Notes under the pieces: model-generated
What the model was told of the DNA's origin: nothing
Seen by the model: the letters and a program-made list of their open reading frames with translations, nothing else
Databases searched by the model: none
Program-made: the position numbers and the translations under genes
Assembly: GCA_016705685.1 (NCBI GenBank)
Contig: JADJLB010000001.1
Location: 806,001-870,000, forward strand
Length of the DNA: 64,000 nt
Direction: 5' to 3'
Origin: Propionivibrio sp.
Lineage (GTDB): Bacteria; Pseudomonadota; Gammaproteobacteria; Burkholderiales; Rhodocyclaceae
Shown: one piece after another, positions 11,099 through 20,531 of the stretch
Numbering within the stretch: position 1 is the first letter of the stretch
Layout: each line of letters opens with the position of its first letter

Positions 11099-11632
11099 AT
11101 GTCTCGCGTTGCTAAGAATCCGATCGTACTTCCTCAAGGTGTCGATGTGACCCTGAGCGCAGAAGTGATTTCCGTCAAGGGGCCACTGGGGGCGATGAAA
11201 TGCGCAGCAAATCCGGCCGTCATCGTCGAGAAGGTTGACGGCACACTGGTCTGCAAGATGGTAGAAGGTGTTGCGAACACAGATGCGCTGTCCGGCACTA
11301 TACGTGCCGTTGTGGCCAATATGGTGACTGGTGTCAGTAAAGGCTTCGAGCGCAAGCTCAACCTCGTGGGTGTTGGCTATCGCGCCCAGGCGCAAGGCGA
11401 CACGCTTAACCTGACGCTGGGGTTTTCGCACCCGGTTGTTCATAAGATGCCTGCCGGAGTGAAATGCGAGACACCGACCCAGACCGAAATCCTGATCAAG
11501 GGGGTGGACAAGCAGCAAGTTGGCCAGGTTGCCGCTGAAATCCGCGCTTATCGCAAGCCTGAGCCTTATAAGGGCAAGGGTGTGCGTTACTCCGACGAAG
11601 TGATTGTCCTCAAGGAAACAAAGAAGAAGTAA
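11099..11632 (+). CDS. rplF: 50S ribosomal protein L6
   Basis: L6 sits at the base of the L7/L12 stalk near the sarcin-ricin loop. It has the normal length of 177 residues, two tandem alpha/beta L6 domains, and the C-terminal signature [16 protein letters not shown]. It is spaced ten bases on each side from rpsH and rplR. Confidence 0.98.
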   Translation: MSRVAKNPIVLPQGVDVTLSAEVISVKGPLGAMKCAANPAVIVEKVDGTLVCKMVEGVANTDALSGTIRAVVANMVTGVSKGFERKLNLVGVGYRAQAQGDTLNLTLGFSHPVVHKMPAGVKCETPTQTEILIKGVDKQQVGQVAAEIRAYRKPEPYKGKGVRYSDEVIVLKETKKK

Positions 11633-11642
11633 GGGTGCATAA

Positions 11643-11999
11643 ATGATTGATAAGAACCAGGCGCGGTTGCGCCGGGCCCGCAAAACCCGGGCCAAAATTG
11701 CTGAACTTAAATCATTGCGTTTGTCGGTTCATCGTACGAACAGTCACGTTTATGCGCAGGTGTTTTCTCCCTGTGGTTCAAAAGTATTGGTGGCGGCCTC
11801 CTCGCTTGAGCCTGAAGTACGCAAGGATTTGAGTAATGGCAGCAATAAGAATGCCGCGGCCGTAATCGGAAAACTGATTGCCGAACGCGCCAAGGAAGCT
11901 GGAATAGAGCAGGTGACTTTTGATCGGGGCGGCTTCCAGTATCACGGGCGCGTCAAGGCATTGGCTGAAGCCGCGCGTGAAGCCGGCCTCAAGTTCTGA
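11643..11999 (+). CDS. rplR: 50S ribosomal protein L18
   Basis: L18 binds 5S rRNA with L5 in the central protuberance. The 118-residue product has a basic N-terminus ([15 protein letters not shown]) and conserved [17 protein letters not shown] and [25 protein letters not shown] ends. Confidence 0.98.
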   Translation: MIDKNQARLRRARKTRAKIAELKSLRLSVHRTNSHVYAQVFSPCGSKVLVAASSLEPEVRKDLSNGSNKNAAAVIGKLIAERAKEAGIEQVTFDRGGFQYHGRVKALAEAAREAGLKF

Positions 12000-12025
12000 G
12001 CAGCCTGGAATAATTGGAGTAAGCA

Positions 12026-12550
12026 ATGGCAAAACCACAAGGCAGGAAACCGCAGCAGGCTGAGAAGCCCGATGATGGCATGCGCGAGAAGATGATCTCG
12101 ATCAATCGCGTCACCAAGGTCGTGAAGGGTGGTCGGATCCTTGGTTTCGCCGCGCTAACGGTGGTTGGCGATGGCGATGGCCGGATTGGCATGGGCAAGG
12201 GCAAGTCGCGAGAAGTGCCGGTTGCCGTTCAAAAGGCGATGGAAGAAGCGCGGCGTCGAATGGTCAAGGTCAGTCTCAAGAGTGGCACCTTGCACCATAC
12301 TGTTGTTGGCCGTCACGGCGCTTCGGTCGTCATGATGCAGCCCGCGCCGGAAGGCACCGGCGTTATCGCTGGCGGCGCCATGCGCGCGGTTTTCGATGTC
12401 ATGGGCATGACGAACGTTGTCGCCAAGGCTCATGGTTCGACCAATCCGTACAACATTGTGCGCGCCACGATCAACGGTTTGCAGGCGATGAGCACACCAT
12501 CGGAAATCGCAGCCAAGCGCGGCAAACTGGTCGAAGAAATTCAGGGGTAA
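12026..12550 (+). CDS. rpsE: 30S ribosomal protein S5
   Basis: S5 lies at the mRNA entry site and affects decoding fidelity; spectinomycin-resistance changes map to its N-terminal loop. The 174-residue product carries the double-stranded RNA-binding-like segment [20 protein letters not shown] near residue 34 and the conserved [16 protein letters not shown]-terminal segment. A TTGGAGTAAG ribosome-binding site precedes the ATG. Confidence 0.98.
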   Translation: MAKPQGRKPQQAEKPDDGMREKMISINRVTKVVKGGRILGFAALTVVGDGDGRIGMGKGKSREVPVAVQKAMEEARRRMVKVSLKSGTLHHTVVGRHGASVVMMQPAPEGTGVIAGGAMRAVFDVMGMTNVVAKAHGSTNPYNIVRATINGLQAMSTPSEIAAKRGKLVEEIQG

Positions 12551-12553
12551 ACC

Positions 12554-12736
12554 ATGGCTGAAAAGAAAGTCAAGATTACGCTGGTCAAGAGCCTGATCGG
12601 CACCAAGCAGTCGCACCGGGCAACGGTTCGCGGCCTGGGTTTGCGTCGTCTGAACAGCAGTTCCGAATTGCAGGATACGCCGGCAGTTCGAGGAATGATC
12701 AACAAGGTTTCTTACCTCCTGAAATGTGAGAGCTAA
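12554..12736 (+). CDS. rpmD: 50S ribosomal protein L30
   Basis: L30 is a small 50S protein absent from some lineages. It has 60 residues with the conserved [29 protein letters not shown] region. It lies three bases after rpsE and its TAA overlaps nothing; rplO begins one base later. Confidence 0.97.
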   Translation: MAEKKVKITLVKSLIGTKQSHRATVRGLGLRRLNSSSELQDTPAVRGMINKVSYLLKCES

Positions 12737-12737
12737 G

Positions 12738-13172
12738 ATGAAACTCAACGTGATTCAACCCGCCGAAGGATCCAATCGCGCCAGACGCCGTGTGGGTCGA
12801 GGTATCGGCTCGGGTCTCGGCAAAACGGCTGGGCGTGGCCATAAAGGTCAAAAATCCCGCGCCGGCGGCTTCCACAAAGTTGGCTTTGAAGGCGGCCAGA
12901 TGCCCCTGCAGCGGCGTTTGCCGAAGCGGGGTTTCGTTTCGCTGACCAATACGCGGAATGAAGAAATCCGATTGTCGGAAATCAATAAGTTGCCTGTTGA
13001 TGAAATTGACCTGCTCACGCTGATGCGCGCTAATTTGGTGTCGCAACACGCGCTGTCGGCCAAGGTCATTCTCTCGGGCGAGATTTCCCGCAAGGTCACC
13101 CTCAAGGGTGTAAGTGCCACCAAGGGTGCCAAGGCGGCGATCGAAGCGGCCGGCGGCAGTGTTGCTGAATAG
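12738..13172 (+). CDS. rplO: 50S ribosomal protein L15
   Basis: L15 is a late-assembly 50S protein. The start is taken as ATG 12738 ([22 protein letters not shown]), with GAGAG before it; an in-frame GTG at 12726 would overlap rpmD and is not needed. The 144-residue product has the glycine-rich N-terminus [20 protein letters not shown] and ends in the usual [12 protein letters not shown]. Confidence 0.98.
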   Translation: MKLNVIQPAEGSNRARRRVGRGIGSGLGKTAGRGHKGQKSRAGGFHKVGFEGGQMPLQRRLPKRGFVSLTNTRNEEIRLSEINKLPVDEIDLLTLMRANLVSQHALSAKVILSGEISRKVTLKGVSATKGAKAAIEAAGGSVAE

Positions 13173-13194
13173 CGAGTTATGACGGTGACGATTC

Positions 13195-14520
13195 TTGGCA
13201 ACTAATCAAGCTCAGTCCGGTAAGAGTGGGAAGTACGGCGATTTAAAGCGCCGGCTGCTCTTCCTGCTCGGCGCATTGATTGTCTATCGTATCGGAACGC
13301 ATATTCCAGTCCCTGGCATTGATCCACAAGTGCTGAGCGATTTGTTCAGCAAGCAACAAAGCGGCATCCTCGGCATGTTCAACATGTTTTCGGGTGGCGC
13401 CCTGAAGCGCTTTACGATTTTCGCCCTGGGGATAATGCCGTATATCTCGTCATCGATCATCATGCAATTGATGACGCATGCCAGCCCGCAACTTGAAGCA
13501 CTAAAAAAAGAGGGTGAAGCCGGTCGTCGTAAGATTACGCAATACACCCGGTATGGCACGGTCTTGCTCGCGCTATTTCAGGGCATAGGTATCGCCATTG
13601 CCGTCGAGTCGCAGCCCGGCTTGGTGCCTGAACCGGGCATGATGTTTCGTTTTGTGACGGTGACGACCCTATTGACCGGTACGATGTTCCTGATGTGGCT
13701 GGGTGAGCAGATCACCGAACGCGGCCTCGGCAACGGCATTTCGATCATCATTTTTGCCGGTATCGCGGCAGGGTTGCCGAACGCTGTTGCCGGATTGCTG
13801 GAGTTGGTGCGTACCGGCGCGATGCATCCCCTTTCGGCGCTGCTGATCACCTTCTTGGTTGGTTTGGTTACCGCGTTTGTCGTTTTCGTTGAACGCGGCC
13901 AGCGTAAGATTCTAGTCAATTATGCGAAGCGTCAAGTGGGCAACAAGATTTATGGGGGGCAGAGTTCGCATTTGCCGCTCAAGCTGAATATGTCTGGGGT
14001 GATCCCGCCAATCTTTGCTTCGTCAATCATCCTCTTCCCGGCGACAATTGCCGGATGGTTCAGCGCCAGCGAGTCCATGCGCTGGCTCAAGGATATTTCC
14101 AACGCGCTTTCTCCGGGTCAGCCGGTCTATGTGATGTTTTACGCGGCGGCAATCATCTTTTTCTGTTTCTTCTATACGGCGCTGGTGTTCAATTCGAAGG
14201 AGACAGCGGACAACCTCAAGAAAAGCGGGGCGTTCGTTCCGGGCATCCGGCCAGGAGAGCAGACGGCCCGCTATATTGACAAGATATTGATGCGCTTGAC
14301 TCTGGTTGGCGCAGGGTACATCACCATCGTTTGCCTGTTGCCGGAGTTCCTGATTCTCAAGTGGAACGTGCCTTTCTACTTTGGGGGAACATCTTTGTTG
14401 ATTATTGTGGTTGTGACGATGGACTTCATGACTCAGGTTCAGGCCTATGCCATGTCGCATCAGTACGAGGGGCTGTTGAAGAAAGCAAACTTCAAAGGTT
14501 CCGGTTTCATGGCCAAATAG
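13195..14520 (+). CDS. secY: Preprotein translocase subunit SecY
   Basis: SecY is the pore of the Sec translocon in the inner membrane and works with SecE, SecG and SecA. The 441-residue protein has ten hydrophobic helices. Conserved segments include [20 protein letters not shown]-like sequence near residue 63 and [13 protein letters not shown] in a cytoplasmic loop. The only in-frame initiation codon upstream of the conserved [13 protein letters not shown] region is TTG at 13195, and an in-frame TGA lies nine bases before it. The context GACGGTGACGATTC is a weak ribosome-binding site. It follows rplO as in the standard spc operon. Confidence 0.97.
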   Translation: MATNQAQSGKSGKYGDLKRRLLFLLGALIVYRIGTHIPVPGIDPQVLSDLFSKQQSGILGMFNMFSGGALKRFTIFALGIMPYISSSIIMQLMTHASPQLEALKKEGEAGRRKITQYTRYGTVLLALFQGIGIAIAVESQPGLVPEPGMMFRFVTVTTLLTGTMFLMWLGEQITERGLGNGISIIIFAGIAAGLPNAVAGLLELVRTGAMHPLSALLITFLVGLVTAFVVFVERGQRKILVNYAKRQVGNKIYGGQSSHLPLKLNMSGVIPPIFASSIILFPATIAGWFSASESMRWLKDISNALSPGQPVYVMFYAAAIIFFCFFYTALVFNSKETADNLKKSGAFVPGIRPGEQTARYIDKILMRLTLVGAGYITIVCLLPEFLILKWNVPFYFGGTSLLIIVVVTMDFMTQVQAYAMSHQYEGLLKKANFKGSGFMAK

Positions 14521-14522
14521 GG

Positions 14523-14741
14523 ATGGCAAAGGAAGATTTAATCGAAATGCAGGGCGAGGTTGTAGAGAACCTCCCCAATGCAACGTTCAGGGTAATGCTC
14601 GAAAATGGCCATGTCGTGCTTGGCTTTATCTCCGGAAAAATGCGTATGCACTATATCCGCATACTGCCCGGGGACAAGGTTACGGTTCAACTGACACCTT
14701 ACGATCTGAGCCGAGCGCGTATCGTTTTCCGCGCCAAGTGA
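14523..14741 (+). CDS. infA: Translation initiation factor IF-1
   Basis: IF-1 occupies the A site of the 30S subunit during initiation. The 72-residue OB-fold protein begins [20 protein letters not shown] and ends [13 protein letters not shown], matching the family along its length. It starts two bases after the secY stop, so it is probably translationally coupled. Location between secY and rpmJ is usual for betaproteobacteria. Confidence 0.97.
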   Translation: MAKEDLIEMQGEVVENLPNATFRVMLENGHVVLGFISGKMRMHYIRILPGDKVTVQLTPYDLSRARIVFRAK

Positions 14742-14812
14742 AAGTCTCTACGCAGTAATGTAATTTGGCAGGAGGCTGGGTAAGACCCGATGCCAATAAT
14801 CAGGAGTTAAAG

Positions 14813-14926
14813 ATGAAAGTTCTGGCATCTGTGAAGCGTATTTGCCGCAACTGCAAAATCATTCGGCGCCATGGCATCGTGCGTGTGATCTGTAAGGATC
14901 CGCGTCACAAGCAGCGTCAAGGCTGA
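14813..14926 (+). CDS. rpmJ: 50S ribosomal protein L36
   Basis: L36 is the smallest 50S protein. The 37-residue product reads [15 protein letters not shown] followed by a basic core and [11 protein letters not shown]. Cysteines 11, 14 and 27 with histidine 32 form the zinc-binding pattern, so this is the zinc-containing type. CAGGAG at seven to twelve bases upstream is a good ribosome-binding site. In E. coli an L36 gene follows secY in the same way. Confidence 0.97.
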   Translation: MKVLASVKRICRNCKIIRRHGIVRVICKDPRHKQRQG

Positions 14927-15002
14927 TCGTTGGGACTCGTTGAAATGAGCCACCTGGCGGTTGAAGAGTTAACTGTAATTTTCGCACATTTGGGGTGAAC
15001 CG

Positions 15003-15365
15003 ATGGCCCGCATTGCAGGGGTAAATATACCCAACCACCAGCATGCCGAGATCGCGCTTACGGCGATATACGGTATTGGAAGAAGCCGCGCACAAAAGAT
15101 TTGTGATGCCGTAGGCGTAGCGCGTTCCACGAAGATGAAAGACCTGACGGAAGCTGAAATGGATCGTTTGCGCGATTGCGTCGCCAAGTTTGTTGTCGAG
15201 GGCGATCTGCGTCGTGAAGTAACGATAAGCATCAAGCGTCTGATGGATCTTGGCTGCTATCGGGGCCTACGTCATCGCAAGGGGCTGCCTTGTCGTGGCC
15301 AGCGTACGCGCACCAACGCACGGACGCGTAAAGGCCCGCGCAAAGCCATCGCCGGCAAGAAATAA
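15003..15365 (+). CDS. rpsM: 30S ribosomal protein S13
   Basis: S13 contacts the P-site tRNA and forms bridges to L5 and L31. The 120-residue product begins [26 protein letters not shown] and contains the C-terminal [22 protein letters not shown] tail. It opens the alpha operon section rpsM-rpsK-rpsD-rpoA-rplQ. Confidence 0.98.
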   Translation: MARIAGVNIPNHQHAEIALTAIYGIGRSRAQKICDAVGVARSTKMKDLTEAEMDRLRDCVAKFVVEGDLRREVTISIKRLMDLGCYRGLRHRKGLPCRGQRTRTNARTRKGPRKAIAGKK

Positions 15366-15377
15366 GAGGATCTGATC

Positions 15378-15767
15378 ATGGCCAAGACCGTTGCGAAAGT
15401 TCGCAAGAAAGTCAAGAAGAATGTTGCCGAAGGCATTGCGCACATTCATGCTTCGTTTAACAACACGATCATTACGATTACTGATCGACAGGGTAATGCC
15501 TTGTCGTGGGCGACATCGGGCGGAGCCGGTTTCAAAGGCTCGCGCAAGAGCACCCCGTTTGCCGCACAGGTTGCTGCCGAATCTGCGGGCAAGATGGCCA
15601 TCGAGTGTGGCGTGAAGAATATCGAGGTCCGCATCAAAGGGCCTGGCCCGGGTCGTGAGTCGTCGGTTCGTGCGTTGAATGCTCTGGGAATCAAAATCAC
15701 CTCGATTACCGACGTGACGCCGATTCCGCACAATGGTTGCCGCCCACCCAAAAAGCGTCGGATATAA
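15378..15767 (+). CDS. rpsK: 30S ribosomal protein S11
   Basis: S11 lies on the 30S platform near the E site and the Shine-Dalgarno helix. The 129-residue protein has [21 protein letters not shown] near residue 20 and the conserved C-terminal [16 protein letters not shown]. It is 12 bases after rpsM and 12 before rpsD. Confidence 0.98.
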   Translation: MAKTVAKVRKKVKKNVAEGIAHIHASFNNTIITITDRQGNALSWATSGGAGFKGSRKSTPFAAQVAAESAGKMAIECGVKNIEVRIKGPGPGRESSVRALNALGIKITSITDVTPIPHNGCRPPKKRRI

Positions 15768-15779
15768 GGAGAAGGAAAA

Positions 15780-16409
15780 GTGGCTCGTAATCTCGATCCG
15801 AAGTGCCGTCAGTGTCGTCGCGAAGGTGAAAAACTGTTTCTCAAAGGTGAGAAGTGCTTTACCGACAAATGTGCCATCGAGCGTCGTTCGTATGCTCCGG
15901 GCCAGCATGGGCAGAAATCCGGGCAACGCCTGTCCGATTACGGCGTACATCTGCGCGAAAAGCAGAAGATACGTCGCATCTATGGCGTTCTCGAAGGCCA
16001 GTTCCGCAGGGTTTATAAGGAAGCCGATCGCCGCAAGGGCGTTACCGGCGAAAATCTGCTGCAGTTACTTGAATCGCGTCTCGACACCGTTACGTATCGC
16101 ATGGGTTTTGCAGCCTCGCGTGCCGAGTCCCGCCAGGTCGTCAAGCACAACGGCATATTGGTTAACGGACGACGCGTGAATATTCCGTCTTACCTGGTTC
16201 GCCCAGGCGACGTGGTTGAAGTCGCGGAAAAAGCTAAAGGGCAGTTGCGCGTCAAGGCAGCGCTTGTTGCCGCTGAGTCGCGTGGCTTCCCCGAATGGGT
16301 TGAAGTGGATGTCAAGGAAGCAAAGGGCACCTACAAGGCTCGTCCTGAGCGTAGCGAATTGTCGTCGACGATCAACGAAAGTCTCGTGATTGAACTTTAT
16401 TCGAAGTAA
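15780..16409 (+). CDS. rpsD: 30S ribosomal protein S4
   Basis: S4 starts 16S assembly and, in E. coli, represses the alpha operon. The 209-residue product starts at GTG 15780 directly after AAGGAGAAGGAAAA, reading [23 protein letters not shown]. It keeps a four-cysteine N-terminal cluster (CRQC near residue 10, later C near 26 and 31) and the S4 RNA-binding domain ([15 protein letters not shown]) around residue 100. Confidence 0.98.
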   Translation: MARNLDPKCRQCRREGEKLFLKGEKCFTDKCAIERRSYAPGQHGQKSGQRLSDYGVHLREKQKIRRIYGVLEGQFRRVYKEADRRKGVTGENLLQLLESRLDTVTYRMGFAASRAESRQVVKHNGILVNGRRVNIPSYLVRPGDVVEVAEKAKGQLRVKAALVAAESRGFPEWVEVDVKEAKGTYKARPERSELSSTINESLVIELYSK

Positions 16410-16448
16410 TCGAGGCTCCGCTTGACTGAATCAGGCAAAGGACAAGAC

Positions 16449-17423
16449 ATGCATAGCAGTGGACTATTGAAACCGCGCATCATTGATGTACAGAGTTTGT
16501 CACCGGTACACGCCAAGGTCGTGATGGAGCCGTTCGAGCGAGGCTTCGGTCATACGCTGGGCAACGCGTTGCGGCGCATCCTTCTTTCGTCAATGCCGGG
16601 CTTTGCCGCCACCGAGGTGAGTATCGACGGCGTTCTTCACGAGTACTCATCGATCGACGGCGTACAAGAAGACGTAGTTGATATTCTCTTGAACCTCAAA
16701 GGGGTCGTTTTCAAGTTGCATAACCGCGATGAGGTGGTGCTGCAACTGAGCAAAGAAGGTGAAGGTGTTGTTCGTGCTGCGGATATCGTGGTTTCCCACG
16801 ATGTCGAGATCATCAACCCCGACCACGTGATTGCCCATCTCTCGGCCGGTGGAAAATTAGCCATGGAATTAAAGGTGGAGCGCGCGCGCGGCTATCTTCC
16901 AGGCAATCTTCGCCAGCTTGCAGATGGCAGCAAGAGTATCGGCAAGCTTGTTCTTGACGCATCGTTCAGTCCGGTACGACGCGTCAGTTATTTCGTCGAA
17001 AGTGCCCGTGTCGAGCAGAGAACTGATCTGGACAAGCTGGTCATGGAGATCGAAACCAACGGTGTAATCGAGCCCGAGGAAGCGATACGTACGGCGGCGC
17101 GCATTCTGATGGAGCAGCTTTCGGTTTTCGCCGATCTCGAAGGCACCGCGTTACCGATCGAACACCAGAAGACGGTACAGGTTGACCCGTTGCTGTTGCG
17201 CCCGGTTGACGATCTCGAATTGACCGTTCGTTCGGCGAATTGTTTGAAAGCCGAAAATATTTACTACATTGGCGATTTGATTCAGCGAACCGAAAACGAA
17301 TTGCTTAAGACCCCCAATCTTGGGCGGAAATCGCTCAACGAAATCAAGGAAGTGCTGGCTGCGCGCGGCCTGACTCTCGGTATGAAACTTGAGAACTGGC
17401 CACCGGTCGGGCTTGATAAATAA
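16449..17423 (+). CDS. rpoA: RNA polymerase subunit alpha
   Basis: The alpha dimer is the platform for beta and beta-prime, and its C-terminal domain binds UP elements and activators. The start is ATG 16449 with AAAGGA six bases upstream; an upstream in-frame TTG at 16422 would add nine residues unlike the family. The 324-residue product has the N-terminal dimerisation domain ([23 protein letters not shown]) and, after a linker, the C-terminal domain with the [35 protein letters not shown]-type helices around residues 260-300. Confidence 0.98.
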   Translation: MHSSGLLKPRIIDVQSLSPVHAKVVMEPFERGFGHTLGNALRRILLSSMPGFAATEVSIDGVLHEYSSIDGVQEDVVDILLNLKGVVFKLHNRDEVVLQLSKEGEGVVRAADIVVSHDVEIINPDHVIAHLSAGGKLAMELKVERARGYLPGNLRQLADGSKSIGKLVLDASFSPVRRVSYFVESARVEQRTDLDKLVMEIETNGVIEPEEAIRTAARILMEQLSVFADLEGTALPIEHQKTVQVDPLLLRPVDDLELTVRSANCLKAENIYYIGDLIQRTENELLKTPNLGRKSLNEIKEVLAARGLTLGMKLENWPPVGLDK

Positions 17424-17454
17424 GCCATCCGGACAAGAATAGGAAGGAATTGAA

Positions 17455-17847
17455 ATGCGTCACCGTTTGGGTCTTCGAAAACTGAATCGAACCAGCTCGC
17501 ACCGTTTGGCGATGCTGCGCAACATGACCGTCTCACTGCTTCGTCACGAAACGATCAGAACGACCTTGCCGAAAGCCAAGGAATTGCGTCGTGTGATTGA
17601 GCCGATCATTACTCTTGGCAAGAAACCGAGTCTCGCCAACCGCCGCCTGGCATTTGATCGGCTGCGCGATCGCGAAATCGTCGTCAAGCTGTTCGATGAA
17701 CTTGGACCACGCTATGCCGTTCGTAACGGGGGCTATCTGCGCATACTAAAATGCGGGTTTCGCGTCGGCGACAATGCGCCAATGGCATTTGTTGAACTCT
17801 TGGACCAACCGGCAGGATCCGCTGTCGAGCAGGCAGAAGCGGCATAA
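17455..17847 (+). CDS. rplQ: 50S ribosomal protein L17
   Basis: L17 lies at the base of the 50S subunit near the tunnel exit. The 130-residue product begins [24 protein letters not shown], the family signature, and has the usual ~120-residue core with a short Ala/Glu tail. A GGAAGGAATTG ribosome-binding site is present. It is the last gene of the ribosomal supercluster. Confidence 0.98.
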   Translation: MRHRLGLRKLNRTSSHRLAMLRNMTVSLLRHETIRTTLPKAKELRRVIEPIITLGKKPSLANRRLAFDRLRDREIVVKLFDELGPRYAVRNGGYLRILKCGFRVGDNAPMAFVELLDQPAGSAVEQAEAA

Positions 17848-17873
17848 GCGTCCGCCGGTCGTGCACGATGCGC

Positions 17874-17901
17874 AAAAGCCAGGAGATTCCTGGCTTTTTT
17901 T
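17874..17901 (+). terminator. Intrinsic terminator closing the ribosomal supercluster
   Basis: GCCAGGA (17878-17884) and TCCTGGC (17888-17894) form a perfect seven-pair stem with a GAT loop, followed by seven T residues. Four A residues precede the stem, so it may also serve the convergent minus-strand ABC transporter gene that stops at 17923. Confidence 0.9.
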
Positions 17902-17922
17902 CTGGGATCTTGTGAATTGCAT

Positions 17923-19764
17923 TTAGGCGACATTCACCGTTTCGCTTGTCCCCGCATTCTCGGCCTCTTCCTGCTGCTGAAGCAGCCACATCTGCGCATA
18001 GCGGCCCTGCGCTTCGAGCAAGGACCAGTGCGAGCCGCGCTCGACGATGCGCCCCCCCGCCATGACCAGAATCTCGTCGGCGTTCATGATGGTTGACAGC
18101 CGGTGAGCGATGATCAGCGTGGTGCGCCCGCGTGCGGCATGGTCCAGACTGGCCTGAATGGCTTTCTCGGTCTTCGAATCGAGCGCTGAAGTCGCTTCGT
18201 CGAAGATGAGCAGCGGTGGATTCTTCAATAGCGCACGCGCGATGGCGACTCGCTGTTTTTCACCGCCGGAAAGCTTGAGACCACGTTCGCCGACACGGGT
18301 GTCAAAACCATCGGGCAGGAGATTGATGAAGGCCGTCAGCTGTGCCGCCTGTGCCGCAGCCAGCACGTCTTCGCGAGACGCATCCGGCCGCCCGTACTGG
18401 ATGTTGTAGTAAATGCTGTCGTTGAACAGCACCGTGTCCTGGGGAACGATGGCGATCATGGCCCGCAGACTGGCCTGGGTCAATTGCCGCACATCGATCC
18501 CGTTGACGCAGATGCGACCTGCGCTGACATCGTAAAAGCGATAAAGCAAACGGGCCAACGTTGATTTCCCCGACCCGGATTCGCCGACCACGGCGACTGT
18601 TTGTCCCGACGGAACTTCGAGGTTAACGTCGAACAGAATCCTGCGCTTCGGATCGTAGGAAAATTCAACCGACTCAAAGCGCACATTGACGGATTCCGCA
18701 TTTAGAACCATGGCATCCGGAGCGTCGGCAATTTCCCGATGGACCGCCAGCAGCTCGAACATGCGCTCGATGTCGGCCAGCGACTGGCGGATTTCCCGAT
18801 ATACCACCCCGAGAAAATTCAAAGGCATATAGAGCTGAATCAGAAAGGCGTTAACCAGGACCAGGTCGCCGATGGTCATCCGCCCGTCAACCACACCGGC
18901 CGCCGCACGCCACATCATGGCCGTCACGCCGGCAGCGATAATGATCTGCTGGCCGAGATTGAGCCAGGAAAGTGAAACCTGGCTTCGGGTCGCCGCGTCT
19001 TCCCACTGGTTCATGCGTTCGTCGTAGAGTCGGGCTTCGTAGTCCTCGTTATTGAAGTATTTGACCGTCTCGTAATTGAGCAGACTGTCGATGGCACGCG
19101 AGTTGGCTGCCGAGTCAGCGTCGTTAACGCGACGACGGAGCCCGATGCGCCAGTTGCTCATCTTGATGGTGAACCCGATATAGGCCGTCAGCGATAACAA
19201 GGTGATGAGAACGAACCCCCCGTCGTATTTGACAAAAAGGATACTTAACACCAGGCTCATTTCGACCAGTGTCGGGAGAATCGAGTACAGCGTGTAGCTG
19301 ATCAGGCTTGAAATGGAACGACTACCGCGTTCGATGTCGCGTGATACCCCACCCGTTTGACGCTCCAGATGAAAACGCAGCGACAGGGCGTGCAGGTGGC
19401 GGAATACTTCCAGCGCAATGCGGCGTACCGCCTGCTGGGTTACGCGCGCAAAAAGGATTTCACGAAGTTCGGTAAACAGCGAGGTTGAAAAGCGTAGCGC
19501 GCCATAGAGCGCCAGCATCAGCGCGGGGAGCAACAGGACCGGCTGTGGAGGCGTCAGCCCGTCGATCATTTCCTTGAATACGAGGGGAACGGCAACATTG
19601 GCCAGTTTGGCGCTGAACAGGCAGGACAAGGCGAGCAGAACCCGCCATTTGTATTGCCACAGATAGGGGGCCAGGCTGTGCAGGGTGCGCCACAGGTGGG
19701 AGTCGCCTGCGGCTCGGTTGGACGCCGGCCAGTGATCGGAGGTATTGCGGGAAGAGCGGCGCAT
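17923..19764 (-). CDS. Atm1-type ABC exporter (fused permease and ATPase)
   Basis: This half-transporter has an N-terminal six-helix exporter domain (about residues 30-330) and a C-terminal ATPase. Walker A (GESGSGKST), the LSGGEKQRVAIARALL signature, Walker B (LLIFDEATSALD) and the switch histidine (IIAHRLSTI) are all intact. The permease contains NYETVKYFNNE, the hallmark of the Atm1/ABCB7/HMT1 group, which exports glutathione-linked sulfur, iron-sulfur precursors or metal conjugates. The start is ATG 19764; the longer frame to a TTG at 19845 is unsupported. The product is 613 residues. It converges on rplQ and is divergent from the thioesterase gene. The exact substrate cannot be read from sequence. 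Confidence 0.88.
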   Translation of the reverse strand: MRRSSRNTSDHWPASNRAAGDSHLWRTLHSLAPYLWQYKWRVLLALSCLFSAKLANVAVPLVFKEMIDGLTPPQPVLLLPALMLALYGALRFSTSLFTELREILFARVTQQAVRRIALEVFRHLHALSLRFHLERQTGGVSRDIERGSRSISSLISYTLYSILPTLVEMSLVLSILFVKYDGGFVLITLLSLTAYIGFTIKMSNWRIGLRRRVNDADSAANSRAIDSLLNYETVKYFNNEDYEARLYDERMNQWEDAATRSQVSLSWLNLGQQIIIAAGVTAMMWRAAAGVVDGRMTIGDLVLVNAFLIQLYMPLNFLGVVYREIRQSLADIERMFELLAVHREIADAPDAMVLNAESVNVRFESVEFSYDPKRRILFDVNLEVPSGQTVAVVGESGSGKSTLARLLYRFYDVSAGRICVNGIDVRQLTQASLRAMIAIVPQDTVLFNDSIYYNIQYGRPDASREDVLAAAQAAQLTAFINLLPDGFDTRVGERGLKLSGGEKQRVAIARALLKNPPLLIFDEATSALDSKTEKAIQASLDHAARGRTTLIIAHRLSTIMNADEILVMAGGRIVERGSHWSLLEAQGRYAQMWLLQQQEEAENAGTSETVNVA

Positions 19765-19945
19765 AGTGGTTGATCTGTCTGATGGGTAGTGCCGAGTATG
19801 CCGCTTTGCCCAGTGACTACTCAATACAAAAATGTCTCGTCCCAACCGACGTTGCTACGGGCGACCCAGTATTCATCCTGTATTCCCTGCGCCTGCCAAG
19901 GCAAGCGGGGATCAACTCACGTTTGTGGAGTTTTGAATACCGCGT

Positions 19946-19974
19946 TTGATTTGCCGGCAGTCGGTTGCTATCTT
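19946..19974 (+). promoter_or_regulatory. Candidate promoter for the acyl-CoA thioesterase gene
   Basis: TTGATT at 19946-19951 and TATCTT at 19969-19974 are spaced by 17 bases, about 70 bases before the start codon at 20043. Seen by eye only. Confidence 0.4.
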
Positions 19975-20042
19975 GTGGCTTCGGCGGGTGTCGGAGAAAC
20001 CGTCTCAATCGGGCAGATCGCCCAACTGCGCAAGGAGTCGTC

Positions 20043-20450
20043 ATGTCTGAACAGATCAACGAACCGGTGGTCTTGCCGTATGGTTCGCCCGCGTTACGCG
20101 TGATGCCCATGCCGGCCGACGCCAATCAGTACGGCGACATTTTCGGCGGCTGGATCATGTCGCAGGTCGATATTGCCGGTGCCACGGTGGCTATGCGCCG
20201 TGCCCGTGGCCGAGTCGCGACGGTATCGGTTAACTCCTTTGTGTTCAAACAGCCGGTTTCGGTGGGTGACATCGTCAGTTTTTTCGCTGAGGTGATCGAA
20301 ACCGGCAAAACTTCGATAAAGGTCAACGTCGTGGTTTTTGCCGAACGCAATCCGGTGCAGCCGATGACGGTCAAGGTAACCGAAGCGACACTTACCTATG
20401 TTGCAATAAACCAACAGGGAGGCAAGCGTGTGCTGGCCGGCAGCGAATAA
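20043..20450 (+). CDS. Acyl-CoA thioesterase, YciA-like hot-dog protein
   Basis: Enzymes of this family hydrolyse acyl-CoA to free acid and CoA in the cytosol. The start is ATG 20043, after AAGGAG. The 135-residue product has the single hot-dog domain with the family motif DANQYGDIFGGWIMSQVDIA (residues 21-40, including the catalytic aspartate in the helix) and NSFVFKQPVSVGDIVSFF near residue 65. Length and motif fit YciA/acyl-CoA hydrolase. It precedes fadL and a 3-hydroxyacyl-CoA dehydrogenase, consistent with acyl-CoA handling. Confidence 0.88.
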   Translation: MSEQINEPVVLPYGSPALRVMPMPADANQYGDIFGGWIMSQVDIAGATVAMRRARGRVATVSVNSFVFKQPVSVGDIVSFFAEVIETGKTSIKVNVVVFAERNPVQPMTVKVTEATLTYVAINQQGGKRVLAGSE

Positions 20451-20531
20451 AAAAGGTTTAATGCAGAAGTCGCTTTAGAATTACAATTGCTGTTCGCACG
20501 TTATGATAATTACATGCCAAGAGGGTTTCAG

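Noticed and set aside
13179-13205. Eight-codon ORF (ATG 13179) overlapping the secY start as a leader peptide
   Set aside because: Too short to support; no conservation test possible. Mentioned only under the secY finding.
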